Part shown: piece by piece, positions 57,478-64,000 of the stretch
Numbering within the stretch: position 1 is the first letter of the stretch
How the letters are laid out: each line of letters begins with the position of its first letter
NCBI GenBank assembly: GCA_903824495.1
Contig: CAIJXB010000016.1
Coordinates: forward strand, 53,112 to 117,111
DNA from: an uncultured Chlamydiae bacterium
GTDB lineage: Bacteria; Chlamydiota; Chlamydiia; Chlamydiales; Rhabdochlamydiaceae
Direction: 5' to 3'
DNA: 64,000 bases
Program-made: the position numbers and the translations under genes
Notes under the pieces: generated by a model
Told to the model about the DNA's origin: nothing
What the model saw: only the letters and a program-made list of their open reading frames with translations
The model's database searches: none

Positions 57478-58926
57478 ATGTATAAAAGATTTTTTATATG
57501 CCTTTTATCTCTTATTATCTCTGTGTCTGCCTTTGCTGCCGCCCCTCCTACTCCTAAACCTCTCCCTAAGAATCCCGATGAAATCCAGCGTTATGTAGAG
57601 GAAGTCCAAGACCAGACAAATGAGCGGATAGATGAGATTATAGAGGCCTCTCAAGAAGAGGAGATTTCAGGTAAAATGCTAGGCCCTTGGAATCGACTTT
57701 CTAATGAAATCATCAGTGGTTTTAGGGTTCTTTCCTATATTGCAGACAGTAAAAATCCCATCTGCCAAGAAGAGGCTAATAAGGCGATTGATAAGTTGAA
57801 GCTCTTTTTATACGAATCTGTCATGAAAAACAAAGATCTCTACGACTCTTTGATGGCATACATCCAAAAATCACTGCAAAAAAATGACTCTCTGACTCCT
57901 TATGAAAGGGAAGGGATTTATAGCCTGCTCAATAGCTTTAGTGCTGTGGGCTTCCAAGAAAAGATCTATGCCTTCAAATCGTTTTTTTCGAGTAAAGAAA
58001 GAAAGCCGTACATTTACCTTCAAAGTCCAGAAGCCGTATCACCTATGAGTAGTGATAAGCCACTTTCTATTTTAACACTTAATACTTGTTTCATGCCGGG
58101 TGACTTTCCTTATCTTTATGGTGGTGCAACGCTTCCTTGGCAAGAAAGGGTAAAGCCACTTGCTCAGGAAGTGATCAAAACAAAAGCAGACGTTGTCTGC
58201 TTACAAGAGGTGTTTTCAGAAGACGCCTTTCATGCTCTTTATGATCAGCTCAAAGGTGAGTACACCTATTTCTATGGTCTTATTGGTCCTAGATTTTTAG
58301 GCTTGTCCTTTCAATCCGTGGGTATGCCAAGCGGTCTTTTTGTAGCGAGCAAGTATCCAATAGAAAATCCAGAATTTACTCTCTTTGAAGATAGGGGCTT
58401 TCCGATGAACCAAGGGTTCTTTGATTTTGTCATTAAAAAGACTCCAGAGATCTCGGGTCATATCTACGTTTCACACATGCAATCTTTAGATGAGAAAAAA
58501 TTTACCGAAGTTAGAGCCAATCAAATGAAGCAAGTGATTGAAAAGATGGAAAAAGACCTCACAAAATCAAAAGGCTCTATGCCTTTTTTCCTTTGTGGAG
58601 ATTTAAACATTCCAGTCGGCTCTAATGAACCTGCTGAGGAGCTTTTAAGCTCTTATTTCTACAACGACTACATTACCTATCCAATGCCCATCAATGAGCA
58701 AAACAGCACGTGCACCTATTACTTCACAAACTACCTTCTTTCAGAAAACAAAGACCCTAAAAAGGTCGATCCAAAGTTTCAGATTTTAGACTATGCACTT
58801 CTTTGGAAGTCTTTAGAGCCAAAGTACGCTCTTACTACCACTCGTGTTTCAATGAACGATTTAAGCAAACCTGATAGCGCGATCAGCGACCATCACGGCC
58901 TTCTTAGTACGATTGAAAAAAAATAA
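57478..58926 (+). CDS. Exported EEP-family phosphodiesterase, neutral-sphingomyelinase-like
   Basis: 482 residues. Signal peptide MYKRFFICLLSLIISVSAFA, then a Pro-rich linker, a helical region (about 30-175) and an endonuclease/exonuclease/phosphatase (EEP) domain from about 195 to the end. Catalytic residues: N202 in LTLNTC, E244 in LQEVF, H333 in VSHMQ, D375/N377 in CGDLNIP, D438 in ILDYALL, and D471-H472 in ISDHHG. The SGLFVASKYPI stretch after the metal-binding Glu resembles neutral sphingomyelinases (GLxxxSKxPI), but DNase or inositol-phosphatase activity is also possible in this superfamily. The start is set by the promoter at 57410-57438 and the signal peptide; no good Shine-Dalgarno is visible. 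If a sphingomyelinase, it would release phosphocholine. Confidence 0.75.
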   Translation: MYKRFFICLLSLIISVSAFAAAPPTPKPLPKNPDEIQRYVEEVQDQTNERIDEIIEASQEEEISGKMLGPWNRLSNEIISGFRVLSYIADSKNPICQEEANKAIDKLKLFLYESVMKNKDLYDSLMAYIQKSLQKNDSLTPYEREGIYSLLNSFSAVGFQEKIYAFKSFFSSKERKPYIYLQSPEAVSPMSSDKPLSILTLNTCFMPGDFPYLYGGATLPWQERVKPLAQEVIKTKADVVCLQEVFSEDAFHALYDQLKGEYTYFYGLIGPRFLGLSFQSVGMPSGLFVASKYPIENPEFTLFEDRGFPMNQGFFDFVIKKTPEISGHIYVSHMQSLDEKKFTEVRANQMKQVIEKMEKDLTKSKGSMPFFLCGDLNIPVGSNEPAEELLSSYFYNDYITYPMPINEQNSTCTYYFTNYLLSENKDPKKVDPKFQILDYALLWKSLEPKYALTTTRVSMNDLSKPDSAISDHHGLLSTIEKK

Positions 58927-59003
58927 TATTTTCACCTTCCTTAATTGAAAAAAAATAGTAACTCAGAGCATCGTTGACCCTCCTTACACTTTGGAGGTGT
59001 TTT

Positions 59004-59528
59004 ATGAAAATGATCAGTAAATTAGTATGTATTTTCTGTGTGTTTGCATCTTTTGTATTGGCTGATGAAGAGGCTCCTCAAAAAAGAGTTGTTGTGTATA
59101 CAGACATTGCAGGAGATATGTTGCATGCTGGGCACATGGCATTTTTTAAAAAGGCTAGAGCCTTCGGTGATTATTTTATTGTAGGCATTCTTGCAGACGA
59201 TGTCATAGAAGGATACAAAAGACAGCCCGTATTAACTCTTGAAGAAAGAGTTGCAATGCTCGAAGGGTGCAAATATATAGACGAAGTCATTGTTGCTCCG
59301 CCTCTTCGCCTAACACAAGAGATGATCGACAAGTATAACATCACTTACGTAGTTCGTGGAGATGATTTTAGTCCTGAGCTCTTGCACGACCAGTATCCAC
59401 TAGCGATTGAGAAGGGGATCTTGCGTTTTGTTCCTTATACAAAAGGGATTTCTACAACAGACATCATTCGAAGAATTGTCACTAGATACAATGAAGGGGA
59501 GTTTGGCGGACCATCGAAGTGTCCTTAA
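59004..59528 (+). CDS. Exported cytidylyltransferase, eukaryotic phosphoethanolamine/phosphocholine type
   Basis: 174 residues. Signal peptide MKMISKLVCIFCVFASFVLA, then one nucleotidyltransferase domain: HAGH at 41-44 (the HxGH CTP-binding motif), LEERVAMLEGCKYIDEVI, VRGDD (117-121), and GISTTDIIRRI (148-158). The last motif and LxxxER pattern match eukaryotic ethanolamine-phosphate cytidylyltransferase (EGISTTDIV), which transfers CMP to phosphoethanolamine or phosphocholine; glycerol-3-phosphate cytidylyltransferase is the main alternative. Only one domain is present, unlike the two-domain eukaryotic ECT. The GGAGGTG at 58993-58999 fits the ATG at 59004, not a TTG at 58974. CTP is a cytosolic substrate, so the signal peptide is unexpected. 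Confidence 0.8.
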   Translation: MKMISKLVCIFCVFASFVLADEEAPQKRVVVYTDIAGDMLHAGHMAFFKKARAFGDYFIVGILADDVIEGYKRQPVLTLEERVAMLEGCKYIDEVIVAPPLRLTQEMIDKYNITYVVRGDDFSPELLHDQYPLAIEKGILRFVPYTKGISTTDIIRRIVTRYNEGEFGGPSKCP

Positions 59529-59539
59529 AAAGAAATACA

Positions 59540-59569
59540 TAAGAGCTCTTTTGTGTAAAAGAGCTCTTA
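59540..59569. terminator. Bidirectional terminator hairpin between cytidylyltransferase and ndk
   Basis: TAAGAGCTCTTTT, loop GTGT, AAAAGAGCTCTTA: 13 perfect base pairs between two convergent genes. U-tracts on both sides are imperfect, but the stem is strong. Confidence 0.75.
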
Positions 59570-59584
59570 TAATAAAGATAAAGA

Positions 59585-60004
59585 CTATCTAGAGAAGATT
59601 TCTTGTGGTTTGAAGAAGAAGGAGATTTCGGTTCTAGCGTTTTCTGCGCTGTCAGAGCCGTGTACTGCGTTCTTATCAATGCTTTGAGCAAATTCTGCTC
59701 TGATTGTTCCAGCTTTTGCTTCTTTAGGATTAGTAGCTCCCATGAGGTCTCTATTTTTTGCTACTGCATTGTTCCCTTCTAAGACCATGATCAGAACAGG
59801 TCCAGAAACCATGAATGATACGAGTTCTTGGAAGAAAGGACGGTGCGCATGAACAGCGTAGAAGCCTTGAGCTTCTTCTTTGGTCAAATGTTTCATTTTA
59901 GTAGCGACGATTTTAAGACCAGCAGCTTCAAAAATAGCGATGATCTCTCCGATGTGATTCGCAGCAACAGCATCAGGTTTTAAAATAGAAAGGGTTTGTT
60001 CCAT
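59585..60004 (-). CDS. ndk: Nucleoside diphosphate kinase
   Basis: 139 residues, typical length. Transfers phosphate between nucleoside tri- and diphosphates through a phosphohistidine; the active-site His is H115 in NAVHGSDS, and [16 protein letters not shown] is the N-terminal signature. An AAGGAG site lies ten bases before the ATG. In C. trachomatis ndk (CT500) lies only a few genes from CT504 and gap, from memory, so the insertion of the accessory region falls in that interval. Confidence 0.95.
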   Translation of the reverse strand: MEQTLSILKPDAVAANHIGEIIAIFEAAGLKIVATKMKHLTKEEAQGFYAVHAHRPFFQELVSFMVSGPVLIMVLEGNNAVAKNRDLMGATNPKEAKAGTIRAEFAQSIDKNAVHGSDSAENARTEISFFFKPQEIFSR

Positions 60005-60042
60005 AAATAATATTCTCCTTAAATAAATGGATTGTCGTAGAG

Positions 60043-60071
60043 ATTATAGGGGAAGCGGCGATTATTCTCAC
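60043..60071 (-). promoter_or_regulatory. Promoter of ndk
   Basis: On the minus strand, GTGAGA (60071-60066), 17 bases, TATAAT (60048-60043). The -10 is perfect and the -35 matches four of six; the start would fall near 60036. Confidence 0.5.
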
Positions 60072-60080
60072 GGATTTTTG

Positions 60081-60809
60081 CTAAATCTGGAAATCTTCGC
60101 CAAAATACGCTTGTCTTGCTTTTTGGTTTTGGAGCAGCTCATCTACTGTTCCTGAGATCATGACCTTCCCTTCTCCCATCAAATAGCTTCTATCTACGAT
60201 GGAAAAAATCTCCCTTGCATTGTGGTCTGTGATGAGTACGCTGATCCCTTTTCCCTTCAGGAGGAGGATCATTTTCTTCACGTCTTGGACAGCCAGAGGG
60301 TCGATGTTGGCAAAAGGTTCATCTAGAAGCAGAAGAGAGGGGCGTGTGACTAAGGCCCTTGTGATTTCTAAACGGCGTCTTTCTCCGCCAGAGAGGGTTC
60401 TTGCTTTTTTCTTGGCAAGGCCGGCAATACCGAGCTCTTGCAGAAGCTCTTGTAAGCGAACCTTTTGCTCTTCTTTAGAAAGGGGGAGGGTCTCTAAGAT
60501 GCAAAGGATGTTTTCTTCAACAGAGAGCTCTCTAAAGATGGAAGGTTCTTGGGCTAAATACCCCATCCCCATTTTAGAGCGCTGATGGATAGGTAGCTGC
60601 GTGACATCTTGCCCTGCAAAAAAGACTTTACCTTGATCTGGTCGAATGAGTCCCATCGTCATATAAAATGCTGTTGTCTTCCCAGCTCCATTAGGACCGA
60701 GAAGTCCGACGACCTCTCCAGGGTTTACATGGAAGTGAAGACCGTCAACGACGGATTTTCCGGAGTATGATTTTTTCAAATTTTCAATGGTTAAAAGAGG
60801 TAAAGACAT
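60081..60809 (-). CDS. lptB: LPS export ABC transporter ATP-binding protein
   Basis: 242 residues. Walker A GPNGAGKTTA (39-48), signature LSGGERRRLEI, Walker B LLLLDEPFANIDP and the switch His in ITDHN. Within ABC ATPases, the GQDVTQLPIHQRSKMGMGYL segment and NIDP are LptB-type. It powers extraction of LPS from the inner membrane with LptFG (not in the window). Nine bases after the LptA-like gene on the same strand, consistent with one transport unit. Confidence 0.93.
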   Translation of the reverse strand: MSLPLLTIENLKKSYSGKSVVDGLHFHVNPGEVVGLLGPNGAGKTTAFYMTMGLIRPDQGKVFFAGQDVTQLPIHQRSKMGMGYLAQEPSIFRELSVEENILCILETLPLSKEEQKVRLQELLQELGIAGLAKKKARTLSGGERRRLEITRALVTRPSLLLLDEPFANIDPLAVQDVKKMILLLKGKGISVLITDHNAREIFSIVDRSYLMGEGKVMISGTVDELLQNQKARQAYFGEDFQI

Positions 60810-60818
60810 ATTGATGTA

Positions 60819-62255
60819 TCAAGGCTCCACAGGTTTTGAGACGAAACGATATTTTAATAGATTGCTTTCTTCGCTTGAAAGAGAAAAGTTCACATTGCCA
60901 ATTCCCTTGGCCCCGATCTTGCCAGTAGCAGGATCTTTAGTGAGATGTACTTCTTGAGCGCTCATTGTAATATTTTGCTCCTCATCACGAAAGAGTACTC
61001 TTTTTTTAGGAAGAGCTGAAAGGATAACGGTCTGCGTCTCGGGATTATACGTTAATCTATCTGCAAGTCCTAAACGGGGAGATCCTGTAGAGGCGGAAGA
61101 CTCAACGCTGACATTACCGGTCAAGGTCATCTGCATGAGCTTGTGGTCCTCAGAGTCGCTATATTCAATCATTGCTTTATTGGCGTGAAGTATAATGCCG
61201 GGATCTTGATAACAAATCTGTTTGTCTTGGTTTGCAGGGCTCGTAAGAGAGATTTGTCCCTTAAGACCATCGATATGTAAAACGCCAAAGCAAGAGATTT
61301 TGTGTTTCCATCCGGAATCTGGATCTTCGTGTTCTAAGCGGCTTGTTCCTTCGATGTGAACAGATTTGATCGATTTTTTATTTTGCACAGTCGTTTGCTG
61401 TACCAGCACTTCTTTTTCAGCAAATAAAGAACCAAGATTCTTTTCAGAAAGAATGACATGGTCATTCAAACGAAGAGTTTCTTGTTTGTGGTCCCAGTTA
61501 AGTTCGTCACAACTTAGGAATAGAGGTGTTGCTTCGCCTGCACCAAAGAGCTGAGAGGGGATAGAGCCGTTGGGTTTTTGTACGCTAATCTGAGAGCTTT
61601 TGGTGTTGATTTCGATGCGAGCAGCGTCAAGGCTTTCTCCTTGATAGGAGAGATTACATTTAGAATCAGTAGAGGCAGGATAGGCTTGAATAAGCCCACT
61701 ACTTTGGTAGGAAGCTTCATCCGCTTGCAAAGCAAACTCTCCAGCATACTCAATGAGAACTTCATTTTGTGCAGTTAGGGAATGGATCTCGTATTGGGAG
61801 GTACCCGAGACTGATGCGCTTTTAGCTAGTTGCAAAAGGATCTGGCTGCTCATCAATTGGAAAGGAACTGCGGTAGAGCCTTCTTTTTTTAAAGAATCTT
61901 TGTAAGATACTTTTTTACCTTCATAAGCGGATAAAACTCCCTTGAGCTCGTTAAAGTCAAATTCAGCAGAGTCAGATTTGAGCTCGGACTTGTTCTTCAA
62001 GGAAAGAAAAACGTCTTTTTTTAGTTCAATGAAAGAAAATGGAAAGTCATTGCCGACTTCTTGCTTTTGTAAAAAGGCTTGCTCCGCATACATGTTTCCA
62101 AGTCCGTGATCGAGCTGAACTCTTCCTTCTAAAACAAGAGCGTTACCATTGTAGGAAGCGTGCGTAGACGAAAGCTGATTGGCAAGGTTTTCTATAGGAT
62201 CGCTAAAGACAAACGTTGTAGATAAAAGGGCCATCCAAACAATTTTTGTGATCAC
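60819..62255 (-). CDS. LptA/OstA-like periplasmic LPS transport protein
   Basis: 478 residues, far longer than E. coli LptA (185). Signal peptide ending about VFS-DP. OstA-like beta-jellyroll segments appear at the start (YNGNALVLEGRVQLDHG), in the middle (LRLNDHVILSEKNLGSLFAEK) and near the end (LTYNPETQTVILSALPKK). Likely forms the periplasmic bridge for LPS. Overlaps the LptC-like gene by four bases and precedes lptB. Function assigned by fold pattern and context. Confidence 0.75.
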   Translation of the reverse strand: MITKIVWMALLSTTFVFSDPIENLANQLSSTHASYNGNALVLEGRVQLDHGLGNMYAEQAFLQKQEVGNDFPFSFIELKKDVFLSLKNKSELKSDSAEFDFNELKGVLSAYEGKKVSYKDSLKKEGSTAVPFQLMSSQILLQLAKSASVSGTSQYEIHSLTAQNEVLIEYAGEFALQADEASYQSSGLIQAYPASTDSKCNLSYQGESLDAARIEINTKSSQISVQKPNGSIPSQLFGAGEATPLFLSCDELNWDHKQETLRLNDHVILSEKNLGSLFAEKEVLVQQTTVQNKKSIKSVHIEGTSRLEHEDPDSGWKHKISCFGVLHIDGLKGQISLTSPANQDKQICYQDPGIILHANKAMIEYSDSEDHKLMQMTLTGNVSVESSASTGSPRLGLADRLTYNPETQTVILSALPKKRVLFRDEEQNITMSAQEVHLTKDPATGKIGAKGIGNVNFSLSSEESNLLKYRFVSKPVEP

Positions 62256-62857
62256 GGTTTGCCTCCAGGGCTGGATAATGATGCTTTAAACTGGTGAGCT
62301 TGAAAGCAAGGGACACCACTTTGGACTGCGAAAGAAACTTGCTCGGCAGTTCCTTTTAGAAAAGCTTGGTGGTTTTGAAGGTTTGTGATGAGCGAAAATC
62401 CCGGGATCTTATAAAGAGCAAGGGTCGCTTCAGAGGCTTCAAAAGTTTGTGTTTCATATTTATATGTCCCTTCCTTCGCTTTCAAAACGCGCATTTGATA
62501 AGAAGGGGAGTGATTGCTTGTAGTCATCATCTTTTCTTGGCTCCAGCACTCGACGTTGTAGAGCTGCTCAACAATTTCTACAGAAGTTTTCTTGGGTTTT
62601 AAGGTGAGCAAAGAGAGCTGGCTTTCAATCCTGTTTTGCAATCTTTGATGGTTCGGTTGAGAGACCCAAACGTCTTTTCTTACCTTAGTCCTGCTTTGCT
62701 TAGCAGTCGCTAAGGCTGACTCTGTCAAAGATTTTTTCATGCGATCTCTTTGAGATTCTGAAAGAGACTCTTCTTTGAAATAACAAAGATAGGAGATCCA
62801 AAGAGTCCCTAAAAGTAACAGTCCTAAAGCGCTTAGGAAAGAAGGGAGGCGAAACAT
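62252..62857 (-). CDS. LptC-like inner-membrane anchored LPS transport protein
   Basis: 201 residues with a single N-terminal membrane helix (about 6-26) and a strand-rich periplasmic part containing YNVECWSQEKMMTTS and KEGTYKYETQTFEASEATL, the pattern of LptC/YrbK, which links LptB2FG to LptA. Its start lies 25 bases inside kdsA and its stop overlaps the LptA-like gene by four, so kdsA-lptC-lptA-lptB form one operon. Confidence 0.65.
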   Translation of the reverse strand: MFRLPSFLSALGLLLLGTLWISYLCYFKEESLSESQRDRMKKSLTESALATAKQSRTKVRKDVWVSQPNHQRLQNRIESQLSLLTLKPKKTSVEIVEQLYNVECWSQEKMMTTSNHSPSYQMRVLKAKEGTYKYETQTFEASEATLALYKIPGFSLITNLQNHQAFLKGTAEQVSFAVQSGVPCFQAHQFKASLSSPGGKP

Positions 62858-63681
62858 ATATCTTCTCCTGCGGAAGCGTCATAAAGCTTTTTGAGGACTT
62901 TTAAAAGTCCTGGAAGAGCAGAAAAGGGAACGACGGAATCTTTGTCGCTTAAAGCTTTGGATGGGTCAGGATGAGATTCAATGAAGAGGCAGTTAGCACC
63001 AGCAGCGACCGCTGCTTTTGCAAGAGTTGGAATGAACTCTCTTTGCCCGCCAGATGAGCTTCCGTTGCCGCCTGGGAGCTGAACGGAGTGCGTTGCATCA
63101 AAGCAAACAGGGAATCCAAATTTTTGCATGATAGGGATCGATCTCATGTCGCTGACTAGATTGTTATATCCAAAAGTGGATCCTCGATCTGTGAGAATGA
63201 TTTTTTCATTGCCGGTAGATAAGATTTTTTGTACGACATTTCCCATGTCCCAAGGGGCCATGAACTGTCCTTTTTTTACGTTGATGACAGCTCCAGTTTC
63301 AGCAGCTGCTACAATGAGATCCGTTTGTCTGCAGAGGAATGCGGGAATCTGTAAAACATCGCAGACAGATCCGGCAGCTCTAGCTTCTTCAGGGGAGTGG
63401 ATGTCGGTCAATACAGGAATGTTAAATTCTTTTTTTACTTTTTCTAAAATTCGTAGTCCTTCTTGAAGGCCAGGGCCTCTAAAGGAATGGAACGAAGAGC
63501 GGTTGGCTTTGTCGTAGCTGGATTTGTAAACAAGGCGAATGTCTAGCAGGTCGCACATTTCTTTGAGCTTTTCAGCAGTCATAAGAGCGTGGTCTTCGCT
63601 CTCAATGACACAAGGTCCTGAAAAGATGGCAAGAGGCTGGTTTTTTCCGATTTTAAATGAACCTAAATCTACATCGATCAT
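62833..63681 (-). CDS. kdsA: 3-deoxy-D-manno-octulosonate-8-phosphate (Kdo8P) synthase
   Basis: 282 residues. Condenses arabinose-5-phosphate and PEP to Kdo-8-phosphate. GPCVIES (22-28) has Cys at 24, the metal ligand of the metal-dependent class (E. coli has Asn). VYKSSYDKANRSS, LTDIHSPEEA, DRGSTFGYNNLVSD, FDATHSVQLPGG and ESHPDPSKALSD are all present. AAGGAAG lies about ten bases before the ATG. In C. trachomatis kdsA (CT655) also lies near lptB (CT653), from memory. Confidence 0.95.
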   Translation of the reverse strand: MIDVDLGSFKIGKNQPLAIFSGPCVIESEDHALMTAEKLKEMCDLLDIRLVYKSSYDKANRSSFHSFRGPGLQEGLRILEKVKKEFNIPVLTDIHSPEEARAAGSVCDVLQIPAFLCRQTDLIVAAAETGAVINVKKGQFMAPWDMGNVVQKILSTGNEKIILTDRGSTFGYNNLVSDMRSIPIMQKFGFPVCFDATHSVQLPGGNGSSSGGQREFIPTLAKAAVAAGANCLFIESHPDPSKALSDKDSVVPFSALPGLLKVLKKLYDASAGEDICFASLLS

Positions 63682-63718
63682 GAGACACTACTTCCTTAGA
63701 ACTTAGCATTAGTAAATA

Positions 63719-63748
63719 CCTATAAGGATACGGCATCTTCCCTGTCAA
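63719..63748 (-). promoter_or_regulatory. Promoter of kdsA-lpt operon
   Basis: On the minus strand, TTGACA (63748-63743, perfect), 18 bases, TATAGG (63724-63719). The start would fall near 63712, about 30 bases before the kdsA ATG. Confidence 0.5.
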
Positions 63749-63766
63749 GGTCAATCGGAAAACGCT

Positions 63767-64000
63767 TTAAAGTAGATCTTCCATATTATAAAGTCTCGGC
63801 GCTTTATCAACTAAAAACTTAGCTGCCTGCAAAGCACCTAGCGCAAAGGCGTCTCTAGAAAGTCCTTCGTGTCTAAAGGTGAGCTTTTCATCTTGTGATA
63901 AAAAAGAGACGGAGTGATCGCCTATTACTTCTCCCACTCTAAAACTTTCAATCTCGATAGGGGTAGCATAAGTTTCCTCGACCGCTTTAGCGCACGCTAA
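63767..64000 (-). CDS. dapB: 4-hydroxy-tetrahydrodipicolinate reductase (DapB), C-terminal part
   Basis: The last 77 codons; the gene continues beyond the right edge. FRVGEVIGDHSVSFLS, KLTFRHEGLSRDAFALGALQ and the ending RLYNMEDLL match the DapB C-terminal domain (RxGxVGxHxVxF, RxxFAxGALxAA, GLYxMxDVL). DapB reduces the dapA product toward diaminopimelate and lysine. 85 bases separate it from kdsA, on the same strand; the kdsA promoter lies in that gap. Confidence 0.85.
   Translation of the reverse strand, partial: LACAKAVEETYATPIEIESFRVGEVIGDHSVSFLSQDEKLTFRHEGLSRDAFALGALQAAKFLVDKAPRLYNMEDLL

Noticed and set aside
59529..59584. Right attachment site for an element integrated at tRNA-Leu
   Set aside because: No copy of the tRNA 3' end (GTTCGACTCCTGTTCCGAGC) is seen here; the only structure is the terminator hairpin.

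Overview
The window reads as a chromosomal segment of a member of the Chlamydiae, most likely a family outside Chlamydiaceae. The evidence is gene order: lnt-lpxC-fabZ-lpxA-fmt, an inclusion-membrane-like gene, rplC through rplQ, then gap and a conserved hypothetical follow the CT534-to-CT504 run of Chlamydia trachomatis (order recalled from memory, read in reverse). The ribosomal block also lacks rpsJ, rpsN, rpmD, rpmJ and adk, as expected for chlamydiae. Genus cannot be fixed from sequence alone.

Layout. 1-2369 (minus): start of ksgA, a SurA-like periplasmic chaperone and an RsmB-type rRNA methyltransferase. 2537-7947 (plus): DoxX-like membrane protein, Lnt, LpxC, FabZ, LpxA and Fmt (lipoprotein maturation, lipid A, initiator tRNA formylation). 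8035-10048: two tandem paralogues with a bilobed hydrophobic domain, in the position of the Inc protein Cap1/CT529. 10134-10535: small SLBB-domain protein. 10728-23199: ribosomal/secY/rpoA super-operon with a terminator-like hairpin inside it (after rplX) and a strong terminator at its end. 23385-25218: gap and a charged conserved protein, then tRNA-Leu(UAA).

25463-59528 is an accessory region flanked by tRNA-Leu and ndk. Its core is a two-partner secretion pair: an FhaC/ShlB-type transporter and one uninterrupted 27-kb gene for a 9028-residue TpsA exoprotein built from hierarchical repeats. Around the pair sit four enzymes that each carry an N-terminal export signal or anchor: a phosphobase-methyltransferase-like protein, a choline-kinase/APH-like kinase, a neutral-sphingomyelinase-like EEP phosphodiesterase, and a eukaryote-like phosphoethanolamine/phosphocholine cytidylyltransferase. 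Together they resemble an exported Kennedy (CDP-choline/CDP-ethanolamine) toolkit, which is the most unusual feature of the window. Function and export are inferred from sequence only.

59585-64000 (minus) returns to core genes: ndk, lptB, an LptA/OstA-like protein, an LptC-like protein, kdsA and the 3' end of dapB, that is LPS/Kdo synthesis and transport plus lysine/diaminopimelate synthesis. No intergenic gap exceeds 300 bases; the longest (26147-26388) is AT-rich and holds only short direct repeats and a weak promoter candidate.
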